64,000 nucleotides of DNA from Legionella gresilensis (GTDB lineage: Bacteria; Pseudomonadota; Gammaproteobacteria; Legionellales; Legionellaceae). Below, piece by piece: positions 35,301 through 43,850 of the stretch. Below the pieces are notes generated by a model. It made no database searches and was not told where the DNA came from. It saw only the letters and a program-made list of their open reading frames with translations. The translations under genes were made by a program, and so were the position numbers. The stretch spans positions 309,563 to 373,562 of the forward strand of contig NZ_CAAAHX010000004.1 of the NCBI RefSeq assembly GCF_900639865.1, given 5' to 3'. Positions within the stretch are counted from its first letter, which is position 1, and each line of letters opens with the position of its first letter.

Positions 35301-36850
35301 ATTCCACAAAGACATCTAAGCATGATAACTCCATAACAAATCCCTTAGATTTGGCTAAATTTATTGATAATCACCAATACAAGTTAATCAATAATACAGA
35401 TGAAGAAATATTACCTTTTTTATATTTAGAGAAATCAGTTTATGAAAGGTCAGACTATAAATACTTAGGTCTATTAAAATTTCAACACGAGCTTCATAAG
35501 CTAATTAAAGGAGAACAAAGTCTAATAGATTTTAACGAAGAATTTTATTTAGCTGCATATCCAGATGTGGCAAAGAGCGTTGCGAGTAGAAAAATTCCTT
35601 GTGGTTATATCCATTATTGTCTAAACGGCAAAGATGAAGGCAGAATATGGAGTAATAATCAGTTGCAAAAAAATTTTTCTGTAATGCCTAATTATCCTAC
35701 AGGATTATTTGCTCCGAAAAATATTTATGCTTCTTTCACGAAGTATAAAGCTTTACCGGCTTTAGCAAAGAGTAAAGAGCCTTTTCTCCTTATTTTATTT
35801 TCTCATTTACAAGAAGACATTTTCTATGGGGGATATACTGCATTTTTTAATGACTTTGCTCCTATATTTACCCAATTTAAAAAAATAGTCTTATCAGTAG
35901 AATGTGAAGAATTTACGCCAAGCCTCGCAACTCGCTACGCTGAGCATATTGAAGTTATTCATGAGAGTGAGCTAAAAGACTTAGATTATGCTCCAACTCT
36001 TATTATTTGCTTTAATCATTATCTTTTTCATAAGGCATCTCGTTTATTTAATGATGTTAATAAAACAATTTATTATTGTCAGGAATTTGAGGCATGCGAT
36101 TATCCTTTAAGTGAAAAATATATTGAAGTAGAAAAAGCAATTTATAGTGCACGCAATCTTATTCTTTCTACTGAGATTTTAAAGCGTTACTTAGTAAATA
36201 AAAATCTTGTTACGGAAGACAAAAGAATCTTTATCACAAGTCCTAAAATTGAGCCGATAAGTGCCTTAGAAAAGAAAACTAAAAAGCTTTTCTTCTACTT
36301 TCGTCCAGAATGTTTTAATTTAAGAAATTTATCAAATCTATTACGCGAGACTGCCGAAGCATTTTGTATGAAGCATCAAGACTATACTATTTATATGGTT
36401 GGTACCGTTGACACCCGATACTCTTATGAGGTCAATGGCACTCAAATTTATGTGCTAAGTAAGCTTTCCAAGCAGGAATATGTCGATCTTCTTTCTTCAT
36501 GTGATGTGGTTGTATCAATGATTTATTCTGCTCACCCAGGCATTATTGCTTATCAAGCAGCTGCCTCAGGTATCCCATCAATAACTAATACATATGACAA
36601 TCGCGACAAAGCATTTCTTAAGAAAATATCAAAAAATATTGTTCCATATGATCCTATTCGCGATGACCTCTTAGAGCTAATTGAATATGCCTTAACTTTA
36701 CCAAAAGGTAATAAAGATTTTAATGAACAGCTATACTCTGGCCAGCAGGAGGGTTCATTATCTGATTATGTTAATAATATATGTAAGACAGATAATAAAC
36801 AAAGCAGGACCTATTTAAGAAAGGTATACGATCAAGTTATTCAAGCTTAA
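32357..36850 (+). CDS. Giant methyltransferase / kinase-like / coiled-coil / RgpF / GT4 fusion
   Basis: A 1497-residue multidomain protein. Residues about 60-260: class I methyltransferase ('LEIGAGCGAV', 91-100; 'FIPTLIGVLEYA'-type region near 150). About 400-475: kinase-like, with 'DMGWNIIISSDGQLHVIDKEW' (451-471; Asp451, Asn455, Asp468). About 568-625: coiled coil. About 750-985: rhamnan synthesis protein F domain ('VENRGRDIAPKLIEF', 'HIHTKKSPH'). About 1058-1098: 'FYLAAYPDVAKSV' glycan-enzyme motif. About 1114-1497: GT4/WsaF-like glycosyltransferase. The first three domains follow the order of WbdD, the chain terminator of ABC-exported O-antigens. Start overlaps wzt by one base. Role inferred: chain extension plus capping. 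Confidence 0.8.
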   Translation: MNFLFTLDSVYILDSKTQVWSRPDYESIPYSDGDEVEERLAVILTEANDLSVLSTQLKKYCTNWPWSYHLSSARANILRPFQKELDGAEVLEIGAGCGAVTRFLGESRANVVALEGTYRRAALTRMRTRDLKNVEVVCERFDQFQGNKKFDFITLIGVLEYANMYMSSEEEPPVLALLKRVCRFLKPEGKLIIAIENQLGLKYFAGAPEDHLGLPMYGIEGRYHNDGPQTYGRQVLTNYIKQAGFASTNFFGAFPDYKFPVTIIDEQGFTHEEFDPIPLINASVKKDLQLPSLLSFSPELVWPSLCDNKLALDVANSFLIVASLATTNKLSNTNTLAYHYSTERRSYFCKATIFKQIEAGVLEVHYHLLEPKTIRLKTKWITHSLENKASYISGKLLIFDLIRIVTQDGWHIREVGSFLRRYINIILSLCTPTISKEALTIDTSVSGECFDMGWNIIISSDGQLHVIDKEWIIKQPLSVGFILFRCLLALTNSLSRFGKPVYTNIKTRLDFFQEAYREAGFEIDLDKIKNYCQLEANIYSEVIGLTICSEVCWPLDTLLPFSNLGQAIQDKNQQNTALTCELEQITKKYNALSNQHKELFQHANNQNISICEYQNQLEAIKNSLSWKVSKPIRIIGSAMLKFQRAIKLANKSYQIYKEEGYRELKGRVQSRMKSYPYYLYSVLISRAFIKFFKYLLSGQLLKKCRTYGGIRKTISNFLTIPSQVVAGAPIKYCLQIPLNYSFEKWTTDPEIAVICHMFYVDLLEEISGYLKNIPFSFDLFITTNTQEKKVEIENYFLEWAKGSVSVKIVENRGRDIAPKLIEFAHVYSKYEFFLHIHTKKSPHYKGMGWRNYLFETLLGSEKIIQSIFEAFRRDKDLGMIAPEHFHLLRPHVGWANNFKIAQSFAEKLGIKLQNNNRIDFPSGSMFWGRSASLKSLLNAHLTYNDFPIENQETDATLAHAIERLYFFICEHAGYKWIKITLNSTKTSKHDNSITNPLDLAKFIDNHQYKLINNTDEEILPFLYLEKSVYERSDYKYLGLLKFQHELHKLIKGEQSLIDFNEEFYLAAYPDVAKSVASRKIPCGYIHYCLNGKDEGRIWSNNQLQKNFSVMPNYPTGLFAPKNIYASFTKYKALPALAKSKEPFLLILFSHLQEDIFYGGYTAFFNDFAPIFTQFKKIVLSVECEEFTPSLATRYAEHIEVIHESELKDLDYAPTLIICFNHYLFHKASRLFNDVNKTIYYCQEFEACDYPLSEKYIEVEKAIYSARNLILSTEILKRYLVNKNLVTEDKRIFITSPKIEPISALEKKTKKLFFYFRPECFNLRNLSNLLRETAEAFCMKHQDYTIYMVGTVDTRYSYEVNGTQIYVLSKLSKQEYVDLLSSCDVVVSMIYSAHPGIIAYQAAASGIPSITNTYDNRDKAFLKKISKNIVPYDPIRDDLLELIEYALTLPKGNKDFNEQLYSGQQEGSLSDYVNNICKTDNKQSRTYLRKVYDQVIQA

Positions 36851-36931
36851 ATTAAATAAAAAATAATGGTTGAAATAGCAAGGTTATATAGAAGCTAACA
36901 ATATACCTACGTTTATAATATTAATCTTGGC

Positions 36932-36950
36932 TGCCACAGTGACTGTGGCA
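36932..36950. terminator. Hairpin between convergent operons
   Basis: TGCCACAG and CTGTGGCA (8-bp perfect stem, TGA loop) lie between the giant glycosyltransferase gene and rmlB. More GC-rich than its surroundings; no T-run follows in either direction, so it probably works as a bidirectional or Rho-assisted end. Confidence 0.55.
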
Positions 36951-37091
36951 ATATCAAGTTGAATACCATTTAATAATGCAGCAAAAATTTACAGGATTAT
37001 AGCTTGAAATTACAAAACTAATTTTTGGTTTCATTACAATGCTTTGGTATGCAGCAATTTTATCAAAAATTGAATGCAGCTTAAGCACAAT

Positions 37092-38108
37092 TTAGCTTAC
37101 TAAGGCTAAATTATTTATATACCAAGTTACAGTTTTCCGAAGACCACTTTCAAACGTTTCTTTTGGCTGCCAACCTAAATCGCTTTTAATTTTCTCTGCA
37201 TTGATAGCGTAGCGTTTATCATGTCCAGGCCTATCCGTAACATGCGTAATTAAGTCAGCATATGAAGCTAATCCCTGCGGTTTTTGTGGAGCAAGCTCTT
37301 CAAGCAGTGTGCAAATACTGGAGACTACCTCAATATTTTTCTTTTCATTACAGCCACCAATATTATAAGTTTCACCCATCTTACCTTTAAGTAGGGTTTG
37401 ATAAAGTGCTTGTGCATGATCTTCTACATAAAGCCAATCACGAATTTGCAATCCCTGGCCGTAAATAGGTATAGCCTGACCAGACAAAGCATGTATAATA
37501 GTTTTAGGTATGAGTTTTTCCGGAAATTGGAAAGGTCCATAATTATTAGAGCAATTAGTTAATAAGATTGGTAAACCATAAGTTCGATGCCAGGCTCTAA
37601 CTAAGTGATCAGAACTTGCTTTACTAGCTGAATAGGGTGAACTTGGTGCATAGGGGGTCTTTTCAGTAAAAGCGTCATCTTCTAATTCCAAATCACCATA
37701 TACCTCGTCAGTTGAAATATGGTGAAAGCGGAAAATTTCTTTTTTATTATCTGAAAGCTTTTCCCAGTATCTTCTTGCGGATTCTAGTAAAGTGTAGGTG
37801 CCTACAATATTGCTTGCAATAAATTCGGCTGGTCCATCAATTGAGCGATCAACATGACTTTCTGCAGCCAAATGCATAATTGCATCAGGGCGGAAAGAAG
37901 AAATTGCTTCATCCAATTTAGTTGCATTAACAATATCAATTTGCTTGAAAGAATAGCGACTACTATCTTTTACTGAAGTTAGAGATTGTAAATTAGCTGC
38001 ATAGGTTAATTTATCAATATTACAAACTGTATCTTGTGTATCATTAATAATATACCGTATTAAAGCAGAACCAATAAATCCAGCGCCACCAGTTACTAAA
38101 ATTTTCAT
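37092..38108 (-). CDS. rfbB: dTDP-glucose 4,6-dehydratase
   Basis: A 338-residue RmlB. '[14 protein letters not shown]' (7-20) binds NAD; '[13 protein letters not shown]' and '[10 protein letters not shown]' (Thr-Asp-Glu catalytic segment) and '[16 protein letters not shown]' (Tyr-x3-Lys) are all present. It makes dTDP-4-keto-6-deoxyglucose, the second step to dTDP-L-rhamnose. Ends the minus-strand O-chain operon; 17 bases separate its start from the wzz stop. Confidence 0.96.
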   Translation of the reverse strand: MKILVTGGAGFIGSALIRYIINDTQDTVCNIDKLTYAANLQSLTSVKDSSRYSFKQIDIVNATKLDEAISSFRPDAIMHLAAESHVDRSIDGPAEFIASNIVGTYTLLESARRYWEKLSDNKKEIFRFHHISTDEVYGDLELEDDAFTEKTPYAPSSPYSASKASSDHLVRAWHRTYGLPILLTNCSNNYGPFQFPEKLIPKTIIHALSGQAIPIYGQGLQIRDWLYVEDHAQALYQTLLKGKMGETYNIGGCNEKKNIEVVSSICTLLEELAPQKPQGLASYADLITHVTDRPGHDKRYAINAEKIKSDLGWQPKETFESGLRKTVTWYINNLALVS

Positions 38109-38125
38109 ATCGTCACCAAGCTAAT

Positions 38126-39184
38126 TTAAGTTTTTGTAATAAATTTATGCAGAACAGCAGTAAATAAACCTAGGATTAAGCCCAAAAAAACACTAACAAT
38201 TAGAATAAAGGTTTTTTTAGGCCAAATAGGCGAATTAGGTATTTCAATAGGTTTATCAAGATGAAAGAAAATAGGGCTTATTTTTTCACTATCTTTAGTA
38301 ATGTTTTTATAGAGTTGATATTTAGCTTGTTTATTAAAAAGCTTAAGCTCTAACATATCTCGACGCATATTTTTTAGAACAGCTCTTGCTTGCTGATCAA
38401 CAGAAGCTTGTTGCTTAGATAACCCTTGTTTTAAATAAACTAAGTTTAGCTCTTTATAAGTAGATGAGGCAGCTATAATCTCATCACTTTTAATCGCTTT
38501 ATCTTGATTTAGTGCTAGCTTAACGGTATCAGTAATTTTTACTGATTTAAGTGTTTCGTCGTTATATCTTTTGTCTACAGCTAGAGCTCGTTTGGTTATC
38601 TTTATTTCGTTTAGTAAATGTCTTAGTAATTTTTTATTTTGCATATTTACTAGCTTTAAAATTTTCTGTGTTGCCTTGCTTTTTACAAAGGTTAAATAGT
38701 TAATAGTACATTGTTTAGCTTGTTCTGAATTATAACTCTTTACAGTAACACTATATTTCACAGAGTTAGGTTGAGGGGTTTCTCTAATTGTGAGGTTGGC
38801 GTTAGGTGGTTTACACTGCTGACCTACATTGCTTTTAAGAAAATTAATCTTTGTTGATTCAGCTATTAAGTCTTTCGTAAATGTACCGTAAATTTCTTCT
38901 ATAGTGAAAGAAGGTATTGCTACTTGCTTACCTAACGTACGAATATCTTCACCTTGAGCGCGTTGATAATTTAATTGTTCTATTTCAGTTAGAGTTAAAG
39001 GCAAAATAACAGTTTGTACTTGATATATGGGTTTTGTATAGAAAATGTATAAAATTGCAGTAAATAAACTTAGAAAAGTAATGCTACTAATAATCCATTT
39101 TTTATACCATAGAAAAGCAAGATGATCTAATAAAGTCGGCTCACTATTATAAGTTAATGCTTTATGTTTTTCATTTTTATTCAT
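38126..39184 (-). CDS. wzz: Wzz-like chain-length determinant
   Basis: A 352-residue polysaccharide copolymerase. Two membrane segments flank a periplasmic helical domain: about 33-52 ('ISSITFLSLFTAILYIFY') and about 325-346 ('FILIVSVFLGLILGLFTAVL'). The Pro-rich motif before the second, 'PIEIPNSPIWPKK', is diagnostic of Wzz/FepE proteins. It normally sets O-chain length in the Wzy-dependent route, whereas the same locus has a Wzm/Wzt exporter. Cotranscribed with rmlB. Confidence 0.9.
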   Translation of the reverse strand: MNKNEKHKALTYNSEPTLLDHLAFLWYKKWIISSITFLSLFTAILYIFYTKPIYQVQTVILPLTLTEIEQLNYQRAQGEDIRTLGKQVAIPSFTIEEIYGTFTKDLIAESTKINFLKSNVGQQCKPPNANLTIRETPQPNSVKYSVTVKSYNSEQAKQCTINYLTFVKSKATQKILKLVNMQNKKLLRHLLNEIKITKRALAVDKRYNDETLKSVKITDTVKLALNQDKAIKSDEIIAASSTYKELNLVYLKQGLSKQQASVDQQARAVLKNMRRDMLELKLFNKQAKYQLYKNITKDSEKISPIFFHLDKPIEIPNSPIWPKKTFILIVSVFLGLILGLFTAVLHKFITKT

Positions 39185-39301
39185 AGTTACTAGCTTAGGT
39201 TAAATAAATTTTATAAAACTGATTTAGCAAATCTAATTCTTAAGTGGACAATATCATCTCCTTTTAGGGTGATCTTAATATAAGCTAGCGTTATTTACTA
39301 T

Positions 39302-40267
39302 TTAAAGTGTTTCTCTTTGTAAAGTAATAGTCGCCTTTTTATTATAATTACCTTTAAAAGCTAAAAGAAGACATATGAGTGTAAAGGTAATTTTGTCTAG
39401 ATTTTTACGCCGACATTGGAACGCATATAACGCCAATATAATCAATCCTTTTCGTCCCCGGTTTGCCCAGCTTTTTATAAAATTACTTTCAGATAAACCG
39501 ACTAGGTTAGCAATGGTACGCGCTTGCATAAGCCACCAGCCATTTTTAATTTGTTTATAACGGTAATAATAAGCTTTAAGTCCCGCATTGACGCCCATTT
39601 CATTATTCACATGTTGCCTATAAAGCATGCTTGGTCTAGCATCTATAAACCATTTAAAATGATGTGCTCGAGCAAATGCATAACAATACCAATCATGAAA
39701 ACTTATCTGCTGAGATAAATCATCTATATTTAACAAATGTTTTTTGAATGCCAAAGCAAATTGTTGTGTCATCACATAAGTACAGCCAGGGCCAGCAGAC
39801 TCAAAAATAAAATCCCACTTTTTTTGCGGTTGTGCTTTATTAACTAATTTTTTTTTGCCATTTGGCCAGAAGGCAATAACATTGCTTGAATAGACTTTAA
39901 AACTTGACGTACCAAGAAGTGTGGCAGCTCTTGATAATTTATCTAAGTACCACTCGTCATCTTGATCAGCAAAAGCAATGTAATCAAACTGTGAAAAATC
40001 TACATCCTGAATTAAACGGAAAAAATTTTTAGCGGCGCAGCCAAATTTCTGGCCATGCGGTAAGATAATAACACGAGGATCACTCGAGGATAAGTCGTCT
40101 ACCCAGCGCTCACTTCCATCTTCGGATACATCTACGCTAATAAAGAGCGTAATACGAACATCCTTTTGTAATAAAATCGTTTCTATCTGCTTAGGAAGAT
40201 ACTTTATTCCATTATAAACAGCCATGAGCACAGCATAATGAGCTTTAGGTTCACATCTATGCTTCAT
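39302..40267 (-). CDS. Family 2 glycosyltransferase
   Basis: A 321-residue GT-A enzyme. 'AVLMAVYNGIKYLPKQIETIL' (12-32) is the nucleotide-binding N-terminus and 'FADQDDEW' (about 93-100) holds the D-x-D metal site; 'FHDWYCYAF' provides the acceptor-side acid. Likely transfers one sugar in O-chain synthesis. It overlaps the end of the polymerase-like gene by 11 bases, so the two form an operon. About 27% of the C-terminal residues are basic or aromatic, suggesting membrane contact. Resembles the second GT2 at 50.4 kb. Confidence 0.9.
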   Translation of the reverse strand: MKHRCEPKAHYAVLMAVYNGIKYLPKQIETILLQKDVRITLFISVDVSEDGSERWVDDLSSSDPRVIILPHGQKFGCAAKNFFRLIQDVDFSQFDYIAFADQDDEWYLDKLSRAATLLGTSSFKVYSSNVIAFWPNGKKKLVNKAQPQKKWDFIFESAGPGCTYVMTQQFALAFKKHLLNIDDLSQQISFHDWYCYAFARAHHFKWFIDARPSMLYRQHVNNEMGVNAGLKAYYYRYKQIKNGWWLMQARTIANLVGLSESNFIKSWANRGRKGLIILALYAFQCRRKNLDKITFTLICLLLAFKGNYNKKATITLQRETL

Positions 40268-41441
40268 AAATGATTTCCTTGCGATGTGTTGTTACCGCCC
40301 AGTTTAAAGTTGCAGCAATACTCCATAGAACTAACATTAAGATACAAAATAAAAAATTTAATAATATATAATACTGCGGCGCAAAATTCATAAAAAGAGC
40401 GCTATAAGAGATTTTAATAAAAATTAAAAATGTAAAGATATTAGGATATCTTTTTAATAAAAAAGAGGAGAGCATAAATCCAGCTAAAAGAAAAAGATAG
40501 GCGGGTACTACTAGCGGCAATCCGCCATAAAGTAAAAATGGATAAAATTCTGTTCCAACATTAAAACGTGGGACGAAAATAGGTGTATAAAGATAAGCGT
40601 TTAAAGTCTCCCGACTAAAGGGAGAAAATTGACTTTGTAAGACTTCAGGATTTAAGAAATTAGATGCAACAACAGTGGAAAAATTAAAAATAGGTGAGGT
40701 TACATATAAGATAACCTGTTGTAGGCTAGGCACTAAGTTGGAAAGTGCATCGCTTAACGGATAAGCTTCAGGAATTAAATTCTGGCTAGAAGAGGGTATA
40801 ATTAACATGTTACCGCTTCTAAAGAAGCCTAAAGAAGAAAAAACTGCACAAATGATAATGGGTATACAAATAAAAGTGAGCTTTGTTGATAGCTTATTCT
40901 TCTTAGCGCATAAATAGGAAAGTATATAACAAAGAAAAAAAGTATACCCCCCTAAAAACAGGCGGTTTCTATCGATGATAAGAATAGGAAATAATAATGC
41001 ATATGAGCAAAGGAAGACTTTTATAAATCGATTAGAAACAAAAATAAAGGCTACTGGAATAAAAATCCAACAAAGTATAGTAATATGCCTGATGTATCTA
41101 CCTACTCCTTTAAAAATAGCGTAAGTTTCTGGATGAAGTAATTTAAAACCATTAATGTAGATATCTAAGGGGCCACAAAGCGTGATAATAATGCAAGTTA
41201 AAAATATAATATATTTGTAACGTGGTTGTTTAATTATTGATGCATAATAATCCTGTAAAGCCATCTTAAATGGGAATAGAAGCGTTAATAATAAAATAGG
41301 TAAAGTAATAATAAGATAATAAGCGACAATACCAAAATAGAAGTCCTGAGGTATATAAAAAAAAGTCAAAAGCAGTATCACTGCTAGATAAGCGGGAAGT
41401 AAAAAATAAAAAAAACTAGAATTTATTAAGCTTTTTAGCAC
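40257..41441 (-). CDS. Polymerase-like (Wzy-type) multi-pass membrane protein
   Basis: A 394-residue protein with about ten hydrophobic helices and a long periplasmic loop around 215-290 ('NLVPSLQQVILYVTSPIFNFSTVVA' region), the layout of O-antigen polymerases; the sequence itself is not diagnostic. It begins at GTG 41441, supported by AGGA eight bases upstream; no ATG in frame fits. Overlaps the GT2 gene by 11 bases. A polymerase would pair with Wzz, but an alternative is another glycan membrane enzyme. Confidence 0.7.
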   Translation of the reverse strand: MLKSLINSSFFYFLLPAYLAVILLLTFFYIPQDFYFGIVAYYLIITLPILLLTLLFPFKMALQDYYASIIKQPRYKYIIFLTCIIITLCGPLDIYINGFKLLHPETYAIFKGVGRYIRHITILCWIFIPVAFIFVSNRFIKVFLCSYALLFPILIIDRNRLFLGGYTFFLCYILSYLCAKKNKLSTKLTFICIPIIICAVFSSLGFFRSGNMLIIPSSSQNLIPEAYPLSDALSNLVPSLQQVILYVTSPIFNFSTVVASNFLNPEVLQSQFSPFSRETLNAYLYTPIFVPRFNVGTEFYPFLLYGGLPLVVPAYLFLLAGFMLSSFLLKRYPNIFTFLIFIKISYSALFMNFAPQYYILLNFLFCILMLVLWSIAATLNWAVTTHRKEIIYEA

Positions 41442-41938
41442 TCATCTAATCCTTTAATTAAGGCTGTTTAAGATGGGATAGTTATCGAGTTATACAGTTT
41501 TTACCAATTCATCCATAAATAGTGCAGGTTACTATTTTAAGTAGCTGCGTTCTTATATAACTTTCGCAGTTAGTATAAGGATTTTTTAATAAAAATAAAC
41601 TATTCTTTATGCTGACTAAAAAGCATTTTTTAATGATCTTAGATTAAACGCGGTTTTAGGGTTTAAATACTGCCTTTATGTGAACTTTAAACAATGATGA
41701 ATTTTCTATTTTCTTATGAGCTAAAAGCCATCCTTGCACAAAATCGGATATGAAAGAATATAAGTCTTAATTTTTAGCTATTTTCGCAGTTAATAATAAC
41801 TAAATTTACTATTAGGCCTAATTAATAGGCGCTAACTAACTGCAATAACAATTAGTTAGTTAATTATTTTGACAACTTCTTTACCTTCAAATAGCAAGTT
41901 TAGTAAGTATGGCAATTAAAGCAGTTAGAGAATTAACT
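41442..41938. other. Intergenic region upstream of the polymerase-like gene
   Basis: 497 bases without a credible gene. AT-rich. AACTAACT/AGTTAGTT (41834-41861) is an 8-bp inverted repeat with a 12-base loop, close to the end of rmlA. The promoter of the polymerase-GT2 unit must be here but I cannot single it out. No tRNA or small RNA is evident. Confidence 0.5.
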
Positions 41939-42826
41939 TCATGCAATTACTTCTTCTTCCAGATGACGAAGCAGATATTGACCATAAGCAGTTTTTTGGA
42001 AACGAAAAGCTTGTTCAAGTAGCTGTTCAGAATCAATCCACCCAGATGTGTAAGCTATTTCTTCTAAACAAGCAATTTTCAACCCTTGCCGTTGTTCGAT
42101 CGTATGTACAAAATGACTCGCTTCTAATAAAGAATCATGGGTGCCCGTATCCAACCAAGCAAACCCTCGACCAAGAAGTTCTACATAGAGTGTTTCATCT
42201 TCCAAATAAAAGCGGTTAACATCTGTTATTTCTAACTCGCCTCTAGCGGAGGGTCTTATACTTTTAGCAATATCTACTACACGATTATCGTAAAAATATA
42301 AACCTGTAACTGCATAATTAGATTTAGGTTGAGCAGGCTTTTCCTCAATGTCTATTGCGCGACCTTGCTTATCAAAGGAGACGACACCAAAGCGTTCTGG
42401 GTCACGTACATGGTAACCGAAAATAGTTGCGCCTATATCTCGCATGGTAGCTGCTTTTAAATTTGCTGAAAAACTTTGTCCATAAAAAATATTATCACCT
42501 AGAATTAAGCAACAATTATCGCCATCAATAAATTTTTCTCCAATAAGAAAAGCTTGTGCTAAACCATCAGGCGAAGGCTGCTCTTGATAGCTTAATTCAA
42601 TACCGAATTGATGGCCGTTACCTAATAATTCTTGATATTTAGGTAAGTCAGCAGGGGTAGAAATAATTAAAATTTCTCTTATACCAGCTAACATCAATAC
42701 TGATAAAGGATAATAAATCATAGGCTTATCATAGATAGGTAGCATCTGTTTAGAAACGCCTAACGTAATAGGATGTAATCTTGTGCCTGAACCTCCAGCT
42801 AAAATAATGCCTTTATGTTTTTTCAT
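41939..42826 (-). CDS. rfbA: Glucose-1-phosphate thymidylyltransferase
   Basis: A 295-residue RmlA. '[29 protein letters not shown]' (10-38) is the nucleotide-binding signature, followed by '[12 protein letters not shown]' and 'GDNIFYG' with the metal Asp, and 'TGLYFYD'. It makes dTDP-glucose, the first step to dTDP-L-rhamnose. ATG overlaps the rmlD stop in an ATGA, so the two are translationally coupled. Confidence 0.97.
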   Translation of the reverse strand: MKKHKGIILAGGSGTRLHPITLGVSKQMLPIYDKPMIYYPLSVLMLAGIREILIISTPADLPKYQELLGNGHQFGIELSYQEQPSPDGLAQAFLIGEKFIDGDNCCLILGDNIFYGQSFSANLKAATMRDIGATIFGYHVRDPERFGVVSFDKQGRAIDIEEKPAQPKSNYAVTGLYFYDNRVVDIAKSIRPSARGELEITDVNRFYLEDETLYVELLGRGFAWLDTGTHDSLLEASHFVHTIEQRQGLKIACLEEIAYTSGWIDSEQLLEQAFRFQKTAYGQYLLRHLEEEVIA

Positions 42827-43716
42827 AATGTTGATCCTAAAATTTCCCTAACTGCTCTTGCAACGCCAGGTTGCCAGCTTGGAAGATAAACAGAAAATGT
42901 TTCCTGTAATTTATGAGTGTTTAATCTAGAGTTTAGAGGTCTTAACGCAGGTGTAGCGTATTCTTTACTTGGAATAGGTAGTAAATCTTGAATTTTAAGT
43001 GCTTTGCCTAATTTTTTTGCTTCATCTAAAATAAATTGTGCAAAACCATGCCAGGATGTATTGCCACTCGCTGTTAAATGATATAACCCTGTTAAGTTGG
43101 GATTTAGACTAATTGCTTTTAAAATATGGGCAGTTACATCTGCTAAAAGTTCAGTGCCGGTTGGCGCGCCTATCTGGTCATCAATAATTTTAAGTGTTTC
43201 TTTTTCTTGACCTAAACGCAGGATTGTTTTAATAAAGTTTTTACCATAAGTGCCATAAACCCAGCTGGTTCTTAAAATCAGATATCGGCAGCCAGAGTTT
43301 ATGACTTCCTGTTCACCTTGTAGCTTGGTCATACCATAAAAATTCAGGGGATTTGTTTTATCAGTTTCCTGCCAGCTTATGGTGCCCGAACCATCAAATA
43401 CGTAATCGGTAGAATAATGAACCAGTAGCGAACCAAGTTTTGCACTTTCTTGAGCTAAAGTAGCTGTCGCTTGAGCATTGATTAATGTTGCTAAATGTTG
43501 TTCACTCTCTGCTTTATCAACAGCTGTATAGGCTACAGCATTAACAATTATATCAGGCTTAATGAAGCGAATCGTTGTAGCAAGTCCTGTTAGATCTTCA
43601 AAGTTAGCAACTAACTCGCTATGTCTATCAAGAGCAATTAATTCACCGAGAGGCATTAAGGAACGCCTTAATTCCCAACCTAACTGACCACTTTTTCCAA
43701 AAAGAAGAATTTTCAT
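42823..43716 (-). CDS. rfbD: dTDP-4-dehydrorhamnose reductase
   Basis: A 297-residue RmlD. '[17 protein letters not shown]' (4-20) is the cofactor motif; '[26 protein letters not shown]' region and 'DYVFDGSG' follow; the catalytic pair is in '[11 protein letters not shown]'. It reduces the keto sugar to dTDP-L-rhamnose. Operon with rmlA. A perfect hairpin separates it from manC. Confidence 0.96.
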   Translation of the reverse strand: MKILLFGKSGQLGWELRRSLMPLGELIALDRHSELVANFEDLTGLATTIRFIKPDIIVNAVAYTAVDKAESEQHLATLINAQATATLAQESAKLGSLLVHYSTDYVFDGSGTISWQETDKTNPLNFYGMTKLQGEQEVINSGCRYLILRTSWVYGTYGKNFIKTILRLGQEKETLKIIDDQIGAPTGTELLADVTAHILKAISLNPNLTGLYHLTASGNTSWHGFAQFILDEAKKLGKALKIQDLLPIPSKEYATPALRPLNSRLNTHKLQETFSVYLPSWQPGVARAVREILGSTL

Positions 43717-43745
43717 TATTAAACTTAAAGATTATGAGTTAAAGT

Positions 43746-43771
43746 ATTAATCACTTCAGCAAGTGATTAAT
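43746..43771. terminator. 11-bp hairpin between manC and rmlD
   Basis: ATTAATCACTT and AAGTGATTAAT around CAGC. On the minus strand it lies downstream of manC, 80 bases after its stop, and before the rmlD start. The T-run on that strand is weak (ACTTTAA), so attenuation or an operator is equally possible. Confidence 0.5.
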
Positions 43772-43850
43772 TATCACTAATTTGAAGTAAAAATAGCATT
43801 CTTTTTCCACTGAAGGAAGTTATTTAAAATGACTTGCTATTTTAAATAAA

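Noticed and set aside
41941-42219. 92-codon plus-strand frame inside rmlA
   Set aside because: Antisense to a conserved rmlA; a shadow of its codon pattern.
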